DNA of 64,000 nucleotides from Arcicella sp038230735 (GCA_038230735.1 JBBRMR010000001.1:115777-179776), one strand, 5' to 3'; numbered from the stretch's first letter, positions 34,949 to 44,202 are shown. The notes: generated by a model from the sequence alone, not told the origin. Numbers and translations: made by a program.

Positions 34949-36403
34949 TTAATATCCTGAGTTTTGAGTTAGATTTTTATTGGCTAAAATTTCCGAGTTA
35001 GGAATCGGGGCAATCGTGCGAGTATCGCCATAAGGAACATTTCCCGTTGTTTTGATAACGTCTCTGCTCCAACGTTTTAAATCAAACCAACGATGTCCTT
35101 CAAAAGCTAACTCTAAGCCTCTTTGTAATTCCATTTCGGCAATTACCGTTGCCTGCGTTGAAGCCGTTGATGGCGTTAATCCCGCACGAACTCTGATTTG
35201 ATTAATATCTGCCAACGCAGCCGTCAAATTTGGCGTAGCTAAACGGGCATAAGCCTCCGCACGAATCAAATACATTTCTGAGGCTCTCAAAACAGGAACG
35301 TTATCCATGTAAATTACGCCCGATTTACCTAAAAACTTGGTGTTTTCAGTGGCAATAACACCACTACGATTTAATCCGTCTTGATACAATCCACGACGAA
35401 CATCGGCTGCATTGTACAAGTTCAAAAATGCCGTTGTCGGAACAACTGCACCGTACCCATTTGCCACGGGAAGTGGCGTTGGACGACTTGCTAATAAAGA
35501 AGAAGCCTGAGAGACGGAGGCAATAGTTGAATACGCCGACTGTATTGATTCATTCACCCCAATTGATTCTTGACGGGTTTGAAACAACACCTCAAAGATT
35601 GACTCTGGGTTACTGTTTGCTCGCCAAGCCGCCACATATTCATTATTACCAACAAATCTACCTACACCACCCGCCAAAGCGTCAGTGGAATATTTGATGG
35701 CATTTGGGTAATCTTGATTGTACAAAGCAACTCTTGCAAAAAGGGCATTTGCTGCCGCTTTGGTAACTTTATTGGGTCCACCAGATGCAGGAGATTTAGC
35801 AATAGCATCGTTCAAATCTTTATACATTTGAGCATACACCTCATCAACCGTTGAACGGGAAGGATAGGTGATTTCAGAAGGGCTATTAATACCATCCAAA
35901 AGCAACGGAATCCCACCTTTGTCGGTTAGTGGATTGCCAATCTTGGGTTCATACGCATAAATTCTGGCTAAATTGAAATACATCAATGCTCTCAAAAATT
36001 TCATTTCACCCTCAATTTGGTCTTTACGAGCCTGAGTTGCTGGGTTGAGTGGAAGGGCCTTCAATATCAAATTAGCTTCGTTGATATTTGAATAATAATT
36101 TGCCCAACCACCAATGTGCGTATTAATGACGTTGGATGCTTCATTTACATAACGTCCACCCGCACGGTTAATCACTCTGGTATAATCACCAAAAGCTTCT
36201 GTACTCGCTATCAAACTTCTACCGTATAAAGCGGTACTTTTTAAGTTTGAATACACACTAACTACCGCCGCTTCAATGCCATCAACGGTTGATAAAGCTA
36301 CGGCAGTATCAACGAATTGGCGGGGTTCTATTTTTAATAAATCGGAGCAACTCAATAAGGTTACTGCGAAAATCAAAAGCGTTATTTTTATTATTTTATT
36401 CAT
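34949..36403 (-). CDS. SusD/RagB lipoprotein, Sus locus 4
   Basis: This 484-residue lipoprotein has lipobox LLSC (Cys 19) and mature start SDLLKIEPRQFVD. SusD motifs include EMKFLRALMYFNLARIYA, LRASEMYLIRAEAYARL, and C-terminal ELQRGLELAFEGHRWFDLKR with TIAPIPNSEI. It follows susC 4 by 22 bases and is followed by a lipoprotein gene 12 bases on, so the three genes form one tight operon. It would act as the lid of SusC 4. Confidence 0.95.
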   Translation of the reverse strand: MNKIIKITLLIFAVTLLSCSDLLKIEPRQFVDTAVALSTVDGIEAAVVSVYSNLKSTALYGRSLIASTEAFGDYTRVINRAGGRYVNEASNVINTHIGGWANYYSNINEANLILKALPLNPATQARKDQIEGEMKFLRALMYFNLARIYAYEPKIGNPLTDKGGIPLLLDGINSPSEITYPSRSTVDEVYAQMYKDLNDAIAKSPASGGPNKVTKAAANALFARVALYNQDYPNAIKYSTDALAGGVGRFVGNNEYVAAWRANSNPESIFEVLFQTRQESIGVNESIQSAYSTIASVSQASSLLASRPTPLPVANGYGAVVPTTAFLNLYNAADVRRGLYQDGLNRSGVIATENTKFLGKSGVIYMDNVPVLRASEMYLIRAEAYARLATPNLTAALADINQIRVRAGLTPSTASTQATVIAEMELQRGLELAFEGHRWFDLKRWSRDVIKTTGNVPYGDTRTIAPIPNSEILANKNLTQNSGY

Positions 36404-36425
36404 TTTTCTAAAGTTTTCGTTTTGA

Positions 36426-39400
36426 TTATAAACCTAATTGAACGCCAAATGTGAAGTTTCTTGACTGAGGAATAACGCCTTGATTTCCATTACCACTCAA
36501 ATCAATAAATTCTGGATCAAAGCCTGTCCATTTTGTCCAAGTGTATAAATTAACCGCTTGCACATATAGTTTAACTGCTTGAAAGCCAATTGATTTAGAC
36601 ATCGTATTTGGTAAATTATACGAAAGACTTACAGTTTTCAATCTAATGTATGAGCCATCTTGATAGAAACGGTTAGTTTGCTGATAAGAAGAAACTCTAC
36701 CGCTGATTTCAGTTCTAACATCGGCTGGACGAGGCACATCGGTTATTTGTCCAGGCTTTGTCCATCTATTATCCCAATAATATTGTAATCCATTTCGCAA
36801 AGCACCCGCATTATCTGCCAATCTGAACTCTTGAAGATTTGGTAAAACTCGACCAAAGTCATACTGCAAGAAAGCCGATAACTCTAAACCTTTGTAAGAA
36901 AAAGTATTCGTGAAACCGCCAAACTGTTTTGTGAGCGTGCTGTGCCCAAGGGGTCTATTATCGGCAGTTCTGACCAAATAAGAAATATCACCATTTAAGT
37001 CATACCACATCGGACGACCATTGGCAGGATTTACGCCCGCAAAAGGCACACCAACGTTTGTTCCTAACGGATAGCCCACTCGCACCGATAAATTACCAGG
37101 CAATACATCTTGACCCTCGTAAAGCTTTACGACTTTATTATCCAAGAAGGTAATATTGAAGTCTGAAACCCATCTGAAACCTCCTAAATCAAGGTTAGTT
37201 GTGCTTATGCCAAATTCAAGTCCTCTATTTTGAACCTCTCCTACGTTTTCTGTGATACTCGAAAATCCACTCGTAGTTGGTAGTGATCTTGTTAGTAACA
37301 AATCTTTACTGGCTCTATCAAAAACATCAATACTACCTTTCACTTTTCCACCCCAAAAGCCATAATCAAGTCCTATGTTAAGCGTAACATTACGCTCCCA
37401 TTTGAGGTTTGGATTTCCTAATTGACTTGGAGAAATGGCTGAAAACCCTTGATACACCCCACCAAGCCCATACAGTCTGCGAGAAGCAAAATTTGAAATT
37501 TGGCTATTTCCCGTTGTACCATAACTTACCCTTAGTCCCAAGTCAGATACGGTAGCACTATTTTTCAAGAAAGATTCTTCTATAACATTCCATTTGGCAG
37601 AAATTGAGGGGAAAAATCCGTACAAATTATTTTCGCCGAACCTTGAAGAACCATCGTAACGTCCTACAACATTAATGATATATTTTTTATCAAAATCGTA
37701 GTTGGCATTTGCAAAAATACCCGCTGTTTTTACGGCTGTCCAAAATCCGCCTACCGAAGAGGGTTCAGCCGCTGCATTGGCAGTATTTAATTCAGGCGTT
37801 GGAAATCCATTGGCGTTAAAACTTGTACCCGTATTGGTTTCCTCACGGTATTCTGCACCCGCTAAGATTTTAATTTCATGTTTCTTGGCAAATGTCTGAT
37901 TGAAATTAATGGTAGCATTGGTGTTATAATTTAAGTTGTTATTATTGGCTTCTGACAATGTTCCTCTATTGGCAGCATAATCGGACAAGCGTGGGTCACC
38001 AAAGAAAGACGTTGACAAAAGTCTATAATCAAGACCTCCTGCGGCTCTTACATAAAGATTTTTAGTAAGATTATAGGTTAAAGCCAAGTTAGAAACTAAT
38101 TGATTGGTCTTGGAAGAAGATTTAATTAAATCCGAAGCAGCAACCACATTACCAGATAAATCTCCTACCATGACTATCCCCGAAGCGGGAAGTCCATAAT
38201 AAGAACCATCCGTGTTATAGATAGGATTAAAAGGCAAAAGCAAAGGAGCGGCATATTGGGGGGCACTGAAAGCCGTTGAACCATTGGCATCACCATAAGG
38301 TCCACGTTGATTTACTTGACTCACATTGAGCCCCATTTCCATTTTAAACTTTGAACTTACTTTGTGGTCAATGCTTAATCTTCCCGCAAAACGGTTGAAA
38401 TCAATATTGATTAATGAAGCATCCTGTTTATTGTAGGATAATGAAGAGTAAAAAGTAGTTTTGTCATTTCCGCCCTGAATAGAAGCTTCATAGTTATCAA
38501 TTGAACCATTTTTATACACTTCTTTTTGCCAATCATAGGTTGGAATAGCATTAAAGGCATCAGGAGATAAATCTCTATTGAAACCCAATGCAGCCAATAC
38601 GTTCCCTCTCACGGTTGCGGCTGCGAGGGTTGGATTAACGGTTTGGACTGCCTCAATACGAGCATTAATAAAATCCTGAGAACTCAATACCTTTAATTGT
38701 GATACTGGTTGAACAAAACCCTTGAAATAGTTTAAGGTTACTTTGGTTCTACCACCTTTTCCTTTTTTTGTGGTAATTAACACAACGCCATTAGAGGCTT
38801 GAGCACCATAAATTGCCGCAGTAGCAGCATCCTTCAAAATATCAATTGATTCGATATCATTAGGATTAAGAAATGATAAAGGATTGGTATTGACCGTTGC
38901 ACCGCCATCATTACGGTTATTTATCTGAATACCATCCACCACATAAAGCGGTTCGTTTCCCGCAGTAATCGAACCCACACCTCTAATCCTAACCGATACT
39001 GCACCGCCTGGCACACCATTGGCAGAGTTTACCTGAACACCCGCCGTTCTTCCTTGCAAAGCCCTATCAAAACTCTGTAAAGGAATGTTCTCAATGACAT
39101 CACCCTTGATGTTTGAAGTTGCACCAGTAGCCTCTTTTTTCTTGACGGAAGCACCATAACCCGTTACGACAACCTCCTCCAGATCCGCAACATTCGACAC
39201 CAGTGATACATTCACCACTGCACGATTATTAACCGCAATGATTTGGGTAATAAAACCCACATAGCTAAATCTCAAAGTTGAGTTGGCAGGGGCAGAAATC
39301 TTAAACATTCCATTGCCATCCGTAACAACACCTTTTGAAGTTCCTTTCACTGAAATACTTACCCCTGGAAGAACAGAGCCGTCTTCTGAGGAGGTAATTT

Positions 39401-39485
39401 TTCCTGAAATAGTTCCTTCTTGTGCAACCACTCTAAACATTAGTGCAAGCAACAACATAAAACTAATTAGTAATTTTTTGTTCAT
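36426..39485 (-). CDS. SusC/RagA TonB-dependent outer-membrane transporter, Sus locus 4
   Basis: This 1019-residue protein has signal peptide MNKKLLISFMLLLALMFRVV ending at AQ. The order is carboxypeptidase-D-like domain, TonB-box region LEEVVVTGYGAS, plug (VRIRGVGSITAGNEPLYVVDG, DAATAAIYGAQASNGVVLITTKKG) and barrel ending TFGVQLGL. It is the first gene of a three-gene minus-strand operon. It is divergent from the phosphoglucomutase gene, from which it is separated by a 347-base gap holding its promoter region. Confidence 0.96.
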   Translation of the reverse strand: MNKKLLISFMLLLALMFRVVAQEGTISGKITSSEDGSVLPGVSISVKGTSKGVVTDGNGMFKISAPANSTLRFSYVGFITQIIAVNNRAVVNVSLVSNVADLEEVVVTGYGASVKKKEATGATSNIKGDVIENIPLQSFDRALQGRTAGVQVNSANGVPGGAVSVRIRGVGSITAGNEPLYVVDGIQINNRNDGGATVNTNPLSFLNPNDIESIDILKDAATAAIYGAQASNGVVLITTKKGKGGRTKVTLNYFKGFVQPVSQLKVLSSQDFINARIEAVQTVNPTLAAATVRGNVLAALGFNRDLSPDAFNAIPTYDWQKEVYKNGSIDNYEASIQGGNDKTTFYSSLSYNKQDASLINIDFNRFAGRLSIDHKVSSKFKMEMGLNVSQVNQRGPYGDANGSTAFSAPQYAAPLLLPFNPIYNTDGSYYGLPASGIVMVGDLSGNVVAASDLIKSSSKTNQLVSNLALTYNLTKNLYVRAAGGLDYRLLSTSFFGDPRLSDYAANRGTLSEANNNNLNYNTNATINFNQTFAKKHEIKILAGAEYREETNTGTSFNANGFPTPELNTANAAAEPSSVGGFWTAVKTAGIFANANYDFDKKYIINVVGRYDGSSRFGENNLYGFFPSISAKWNVIEESFLKNSATVSDLGLRVSYGTTGNSQISNFASRRLYGLGGVYQGFSAISPSQLGNPNLKWERNVTLNIGLDYGFWGGKVKGSIDVFDRASKDLLLTRSLPTTSGFSSITENVGEVQNRGLEFGISTTNLDLGGFRWVSDFNITFLDNKVVKLYEGQDVLPGNLSVRVGYPLGTNVGVPFAGVNPANGRPMWYDLNGDISYLVRTADNRPLGHSTLTKQFGGFTNTFSYKGLELSAFLQYDFGRVLPNLQEFRLADNAGALRNGLQYYWDNRWTKPGQITDVPRPADVRTEISGRVSSYQQTNRFYQDGSYIRLKTVSLSYNLPNTMSKSIGFQAVKLYVQAVNLYTWTKWTGFDPEFIDLSGNGNQGVIPQSRNFTFGVQLGL

Positions 39486-39514
39486 TTTTAGTTTATTTTG
39501 ATTGATGAAATAAC

Positions 39515-39549
39515 AGTAAGTTGATAATTTTTTAATAAATCAACTTACT
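39515..39549 (-). promoter_or_regulatory. Hairpin in the presumed 5' leader of SusC 4
   Basis: AGTAAGTTGAT (39515-39525) pairs perfectly with ATCAACTTACT (39539-39549) across 13 bases. It lies at the start of the expected transcript. SusC 2 has a hairpin of different sequence at the same place (TGCTAAAT with ATTTAGCA, 29086-29118), which suggests that structure rather than sequence is kept. Confidence 0.45.
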
Positions 39550-39580
39550 AAATTAACGAATTTCGATGTATATACGTCAA
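39548..39580 (-). promoter_or_regulatory. SusC 4 candidate promoter with palindromic operator in spacer
   Basis: On the minus strand, TTG (39578-39580) and TAATTTAG (39548-39555) are 22 bases apart. Between them is GACGTATATACATC (39565-39578), the SusC 3 palindrome with one base changed. Confidence 0.5.
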
Positions 39581-39746
39581 CTTTTTTAACATTTTTATTT
39601 ATAGAATGTTTGTTAAAAGTCCTTACAAAATAATAATCTAAGTATTTTTGTCTTAAATGCCGAATAATATTTTGTGAAAAAATGAAACACTATAATCACT
39701 ACTGAATCCAATAAATAATTTTTAACTTTGAGATTATGTAGTATTA

Positions 39747-39798
39747 AGTAAAAGAGTATTGAGTATCAAACCTGATTTATACTCAATACTCTTTTACT
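39747..39798. repeat. Inverted repeat upstream of phosphoglucomutase
   Basis: AGTAAAAGAGTATTGAGTA and its complement TACTCAATACTCTTTTACT surround a 14-base loop. It ends 34 bases before the ATG at 39833, so it would lie in or near the leader. Confidence 0.8.
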
Positions 39799-39832
39799 CA
39801 ATACTCAGCTATTCACTTACTCAAAAAATACT

Positions 39833-41587
39833 ATGTCCACAGGATTAGACTCTCTTACCAAAAACAAAATCAATACATGGCTCGCTGGTAATTACGATGC
39901 TGATACCAAAGCCAAAATCCAAACATTATTGGATGACAATAAAGAAACTGACCTTACAGATTCTTTTTACAAAGACCTCGAATTTGGCACGGGCGGAATG
40001 CGTGGCGAAATGGGTGTGGGCAGCAACCGCATGAATAAATATACGGTTGGTAGTGCTACGCAGGGTTTTGCTAATTACCTAAATATGAGTTTTCCCGAAG
40101 GTAATATTAGCGTTGCCATTGCCCATGATTCACGGAATAATTCGCCTTATTTTGCCCGAGTTGCGGCGGATATTTTTTCGGCTAATGGCATTAAAGTATT
40201 CTTATTCAAGGAGTTACGCCCAACTCCTGAGCTATCTTTTGCCATTCGTCATTTGGATTGCCAGGGTGGACTGGTCGTTACGGCTTCGCACAATCCACGT
40301 GAGTATAACGGGTATAAAGCGTATTGGAATGACGGTTCGCAAGTAGTTGCTCCGCACGACAAAGGTATCGTGGCAGAGGTAACTAAAATTCAATCGGTTG
40401 ATGAAATTAAGTTTGAAGGTAATCCCGCTTTGATAACCATGATTGGTGAAGAAGTGGATGCAGAATATTTGAAGACGATTGAACATAACTGTATTAATCC
40501 CGATGTAATTGGTCGTCAGCAAGATTTAAAAATTGTTTATTCTTCCATTCACGGAACGGGGATTACATTGGTGCCAAAGGCGTTGCAAATGCTTGGTTTT
40601 GAAAATGTTAGCGTTGTGGAAGCCCAAGCTGAACCCGATGGAGATTTTCCAACGGTAGTTTATCCAAATCCCGAAGAAGCCGAAGCCATGTCCTTAGCCA
40701 TGAAACAAGCAAAGGAATTGGATGCGGATTTAGTTATCGCTACCGACCCCGATGCCGACCGTGTGGGGGCTGCTGTGAAAAATCCTGCGGGAGAATGGGT
40801 ACTTTTGAACGGTAATCAGATGGCAAGTTTGATTATTTATTATCTATTGAGTGCTTGGAAAAAAGCGGGAAAATTAACGGGTAAAGAATTCATCGCCAAG
40901 ACCATTGTTACAACCAATATTATTGATAAAATGTGTGAAAATCAGGGCGTTAAGTGTTACAATACCCTCACTGGTTTTAAATATATTGCCGCCGTTATTC
41001 GGGAATTGGAAGGCAAAGAACAGTTTATTGGCGGAGGCGAAGAATCGTATGGCTACCTCATCGGTGATGCCGTGCGGGATAAAGATGCCGTGGCTTCCTG
41101 TGCGATGATTGCGGAATTAACCGCCTACGCCAAAGACAACGGCAAATCCTTATTCGACTTCCTGACGGAGATGTATATGGAAAACGGATTCTATTACGAA
41201 GGCTTGATTTCATTAACCAAAAAGGGAAAAGCAGGGGCAGAAGAAATTCAGCAAATGATGGTCAATTTGCGGAATAATATCCCTTTAAAGGTAGCAGGGT
41301 CTGAACCCGTAACAGTTTTGGATTATAATAATTTGACTTCCAAAAACCTCAAAACGGGCGAAATTACCATCATTCCCGAAGGCTTAGGCATGGAGAAATC
41401 CAACGTAATTCAGTTGGTTTTGGCAGATGGTACAAAAGTGTCGGCTCGTCCATCAGGGACAGAGCCAAAAATCAAATTTTATGTGTCAGTAAATGCCCCT
41501 TTAACTCATCCAGAGGATTTTGAGTCAGTTTTATCAGGTCTAAAAACGAAAGTGTCGGATATTCAGGAGGATTTAGGTTTGAAGTAG
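39833..41587 (+). CDS. Phosphoglucomutase/phosphomannomutase (alpha-D-phosphohexomutase)
   Basis: This 584-residue cytoplasmic enzyme interconverts hexose 1- and 6-phosphates, feeding nucleotide-sugar and glycogen metabolism. The phosphoserine loop TASHNPREYNG places the catalytic Ser at 152. The metal loop is DPDADR at 305-310, the sugar-binding loop GGGEESYGY, and the phosphate-binding loop RPSGTEPKIKFY near the C-terminus. The length fits the larger phosphoglucomutase type (PgcA-like). Sugar preference is not readable. Part of a second, deleted copy seems to remain at 29.3 kb. Confidence 0.94.
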   Translation: MSTGLDSLTKNKINTWLAGNYDADTKAKIQTLLDDNKETDLTDSFYKDLEFGTGGMRGEMGVGSNRMNKYTVGSATQGFANYLNMSFPEGNISVAIAHDSRNNSPYFARVAADIFSANGIKVFLFKELRPTPELSFAIRHLDCQGGLVVTASHNPREYNGYKAYWNDGSQVVAPHDKGIVAEVTKIQSVDEIKFEGNPALITMIGEEVDAEYLKTIEHNCINPDVIGRQQDLKIVYSSIHGTGITLVPKALQMLGFENVSVVEAQAEPDGDFPTVVYPNPEEAEAMSLAMKQAKELDADLVIATDPDADRVGAAVKNPAGEWVLLNGNQMASLIIYYLLSAWKKAGKLTGKEFIAKTIVTTNIIDKMCENQGVKCYNTLTGFKYIAAVIRELEGKEQFIGGGEESYGYLIGDAVRDKDAVASCAMIAELTAYAKDNGKSLFDFLTEMYMENGFYYEGLISLTKKGKAGAEEIQQMMVNLRNNIPLKVAGSEPVTVLDYNNLTSKNLKTGEITIIPEGLGMEKSNVIQLVLADGTKVSARPSGTEPKIKFYVSVNAPLTHPEDFESVLSGLKTKVSDIQEDLGLK

Positions 41588-41628
41588 TTGGAAATGTCAT
41601 TCAAACATGATACATTAGTAGAATTTAT

Positions 41629-41667
41629 GGTCAGTTGAATTTTACCACATATTAAATTCAACCGACC
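41629..41667 (+). terminator. Probable terminator after phosphoglucomutase
   Basis: GGTCAGTTGAATTT pairs with AAATTCAACCGACC (one wobble) around 11 bases, 42 bases after the stop. The T-run that follows is short. Confidence 0.55.
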
Positions 41668-41777
41668 GTTTACTAAATTTCGCATTGTGCAGATTTTAAA
41701 AAGTGTTTACTTTACGTAGTTGGATAATCTAAAAACATTATCACTAAATCAATTTTTCAACCTTAATTTCTTATCAA

Positions 41778-42266
41778 ATGAAAAAATTACTAACTTTTTC
41801 CTTCCTTCTTGCTTTAACAGCAGCCACTTCTTTCAAAGGTTTTTCACAGGCTTTCAAACAAGGAGACAATTTATTGAATGCAACCGTTGGTTTGGGTAAC
41901 GGTTTTGGCAGTCTTAGCCTTGGCGGTTCTTTTGAACACGGATTTACTGATGCAATAAGTGCTGGCGGTGGAATTGACTATTTGAGTCTGGGAAGTGGTT
42001 ATGGTTCTGGTGGTCTTCTTTACGTTGCCGCAAGAGGTTCTTATCACTTGGGTGAATTATTGAAAGCAGGTGATAAATTAGACCCTTATGCTGGACTTGG
42101 TTTGGGTTATTTATCATGGCCTGGAACAGGTATTGGTGGCTTGAGTGGAGTTTTTTTTCAAGGACACATTGGTGCAAGATATTATTTTTCTGATAATATT
42201 GGTGGTGTTGCAGAAATTGGAGCAGGTGCTGCCACTCTGAAAGTTGGTGTTGCTTTCAAATTCTAA
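41778..42266 (+). CDS. Small outer-membrane beta-barrel protein
   Basis: This 162-residue protein has a signal peptide (MKKLLTFSFLLALTAATSFKGFSQ). The mature chain is rich in Gly and aromatic residues, in alternating strands (LLNATVGLGNGFGSLSLGGSF, DPYAGLGLGYL), and ends in the strand TLKVGVAFKF with a terminal Phe. This is the pattern of an eight-stranded OmpA/OmpX-like barrel. A specific function cannot be assigned. It is a single gene with its own strong terminator. Confidence 0.8.
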   Translation: MKKLLTFSFLLALTAATSFKGFSQAFKQGDNLLNATVGLGNGFGSLSLGGSFEHGFTDAISAGGGIDYLSLGSGYGSGGLLYVAARGSYHLGELLKAGDKLDPYAGLGLGYLSWPGTGIGGLSGVFFQGHIGARYYFSDNIGGVAEIGAGAATLKVGVAFKF

Positions 42267-42283
42267 AAACATACCGTTTACTC

Positions 42284-42329
42284 ATAAAAAAAAGAGTTAA
42301 TCTTCATTGATTAACTCTTTTTTTTATGT
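42284..42329 (+). terminator. Terminator after beta-barrel gene
   Basis: A perfect 20-base stem (CATAAAAAAAAGAGTTAATC and complement) with loop TTCATT ends in a run of T, 18 bases after the stop. Confidence 0.92.
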
Positions 42330-42434
42330 TTATGTTGCTCACTATCATATAATAATGAAACCCAAAACTCAGCTTAAAATTAGGTTTCTTTGTTTTCAAG
42401 GGAGGCAAAACTCAATTTCCGTTCGTATCTTTGT

Positions 42435-42546
42435 AACCACATAGGTGGGATAAGAAAGTTAGGTTTTAAGGGGTTTACTTAGCTATTTTGTAAATTATAT
42501 TTTCTAATCCTAATAATTCTAACCTTCCTATCCTACCTATGTGGTT
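42435..42546. repeat. 'aaccacataggt' inverted repeat before GT2 gene
   Basis: AACCACATAGGTGGGATAAG at the left faces CTATCCTACCTATGTGGTT at the right (ending at 42546), with a few mismatches over about 28 bases. Because the right arm contains ATGTGG at 42539, the upstream ATG of the next ORF is part of the repeat and is not the real start. Confidence 0.75.
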
Positions 42547-42559
42547 AAGAAATAATTTC

Positions 42560-43306
42560 ATGAAAATATCCATTATCACCGTTTCCTTCAATAGTGCCAA
42601 AACTATCCGTCAGACCATTGAGAGCGTACTTTCGCAAGATTATCTCGACTTGGAATATATCGTGGTGGACGGTGCTTCCAAAGATGGAACGGTCGATATT
42701 TTGAAGGACTATGAAGGTAAAATTAAGTATATTTCCGAACCCGACAAAGGTATATATGATGCCTTAAACAAAGGCATAAAATTAGCCTCGGGTGAAGTAA
42801 TTGGAACGATTGGCGGAGATGATTTTTATCCTAATACGCACGTAATCAGTCATATAGCCAAGGCTTTTGAAAAATTTAAAACCGAGGCTATTTACGGCGA
42901 TAAACAATACGTAAACATGGGTGATGATAATACAATAGTTCGCTACTGGCGTTCGGGCGAGTATCTGCGGGAGAATTGGCTGAAAGGTTGGATGCCTCCG
43001 CATTTGTCATTTTATTTAAAAAAGTCGGCTTTCCAAAAGTACGGAAATTATGTTACAAATTTCACCTGTTCGGGAGATTATGAACTGATGCTCAGGATGT
43101 TATACAAACATAAACTCACGGCACATTACCTCCCCGAAGTAGTAATGACGATGCGAAACGGAGGCACCAGCACCGCCTCATGGAAACATCGCTACCGAGC
43201 CAATATGGAAGACCGCCAAGCTTGGAAAATCAATGGTTTGAGACCCTATTGGTTTACGCTTTGGCTGAAACCCATTTCTAAGATTTCACAATTGTTTATG
43301 CGTTAA
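42560..43306 (+). CDS. Glycosyltransferase family 2
   Basis: The ATG at 42560 (MKISIITVSFNSAKT) gives 248 residues. The ATG at 42539 lies inside a repeat arm and was rejected. GT-A fold features are KISIITVSFNS, the VVDGASKDGTVDIL loop, a GGDD pair in the DXD position, and GDYELMLRML in the acceptor region. It transfers a sugar from a nucleotide donor at the cytoplasmic face of the inner membrane, probably for a surface polysaccharide. It is followed by a formyltransferase-fold gene and a deacetylase, consistent with a small polysaccharide set. Confidence 0.9.
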   Translation: MKISIITVSFNSAKTIRQTIESVLSQDYLDLEYIVVDGASKDGTVDILKDYEGKIKYISEPDKGIYDALNKGIKLASGEVIGTIGGDDFYPNTHVISHIAKAFEKFKTEAIYGDKQYVNMGDDNTIVRYWRSGEYLRENWLKGWMPPHLSFYLKKSAFQKYGNYVTNFTCSGDYELMLRMLYKHKLTAHYLPEVVMTMRNGGTSTASWKHRYRANMEDRQAWKINGLRPYWFTLWLKPISKISQLFMR

Positions 43307-43422
43307 TTGGTTACTGGTTATTAGAAATTAGTTACTGGTTTGTAAAGCAAACTTATAATCAATGTTTCAAGATAAATAAAATTCCATACACCAGTAAACA
43401 ATAACCAATTTCCAGTAACCAA
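43307..43422. repeat. 'ttggttactgg' inverted repeat
   Basis: TTGGTTACTGGTTATT and a second TTAGTTACTGG face CCAGTAAACAATAACCAA and CCAGTAACCAA at the right. It fills the gap between the GT2 and formyltransferase-fold genes. Confidence 0.7.
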
Positions 43423-43427
43423 CTTAT

Positions 43428-44192
43428 ATGCGAATAATCCTTTTGACACAAGACGATCCATTTTATTTGGCTCAAAATATTGATTATCTTATCACCAATC
43501 TGCCTAAACATTCCGAAGTGGTGGCTACGGTAGTTTTTGATGTTTCACCCTTTGGCAAACGGGAATCCTTTAAGGATAAACTCAAAAAAACTTACGATAT
43601 TTTCGGTTTTGGATTTTTCGTAAATTACGGTTTCAAGTTTGTTTTCTCCAAACTAAATCCTCATAAAAAAGTCAAAAATATTTTGGTAAAACACAACGTT
43701 CCTTTGGTGGAAATTGAAGGGAATATTAACAAAGCCGAAAACTTGGAGCGTCTCAAAGCCTATCAACCCGATTTATTGATTTCGATTGCGGGAAATCAGA
43801 TTTTTAAACTCCCCCTCATAAATCTCGCCCCAAAAGGCTGTTTAAATCTTCATACGGCACTTTTACCCAAATATCGTGGATTGATGCCTTCATTTTGGGT
43901 CATGAAAAATAACGAAAAATATACGGGCGTATCGGTTTTCTTTGTCGATGAAGGCATCGATAGCGGGGAGATTTTGGTTCAAAAGAAAGTGGAAATCGGC
44001 AACCGTACCCAAGCCGAACTAATTGACCATACTAAACTTTTGGGAATGCAAGCCATCTTGGAATCCGTAGAAAAAATCCACGAAGGAAACTATCAGTTAA
44101 TCCCCAACCCAGAAGCAGAAAAAACCTATTTTTCATTCCCCACAAAACGGGACGTAAAAGAATTTTTGGAATCAGGAAAGCGATTTTATTAA
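43428..44192 (+). CDS. Formyltransferase-fold protein (methionyl-tRNA formyltransferase-like)
   Basis: This 254-residue protein carries the catalytic Asn-His-Asp set of formyltransferases: NLHTALLPKYRGLMP (N and H) and EGIDSGEIL (D). It lacks the C-terminal tRNA-binding domain of Fmt. Its position between a GT2 and a NodB deacetylase suggests N-formylation of an amino sugar on a surface polysaccharide, using 10-formyl-tetrahydrofolate. That role is inferred from context. The N-terminal 100 residues are less conserved than in sugar formyltransferases I know. Confidence 0.82.
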   Translation: MRIILLTQDDPFYLAQNIDYLITNLPKHSEVVATVVFDVSPFGKRESFKDKLKKTYDIFGFGFFVNYGFKFVFSKLNPHKKVKNILVKHNVPLVEIEGNINKAENLERLKAYQPDLLISIAGNQIFKLPLINLAPKGCLNLHTALLPKYRGLMPSFWVMKNNEKYTGVSVFFVDEGIDSGEILVQKKVEIGNRTQAELIDHTKLLGMQAILESVEKIHEGNYQLIPNPEAEKTYFSFPTKRDVKEFLESGKRFY

Positions 44193-44202
44193 GTTAATTA
44201 TG

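Larger units (their letters stand above)
39486..39832. other. 347-base divergent gap between SusC 4 and phosphoglucomutase
   Basis: The left 200 bases are the SusC-type control region shared with SusC 2 and 3. The right part holds an inverted repeat (39747-39798) and presumably the phosphoglucomutase promoter, which I could not place. There is no ORF of note. Confidence 0.7.

Noticed and set aside
42539..42559. Upstream ATG for the GT2 gene
   Set aside because: It is part of the right arm of the aaccacataggt repeat. The glycosyltransferase motif begins directly after the second ATG at 42560.
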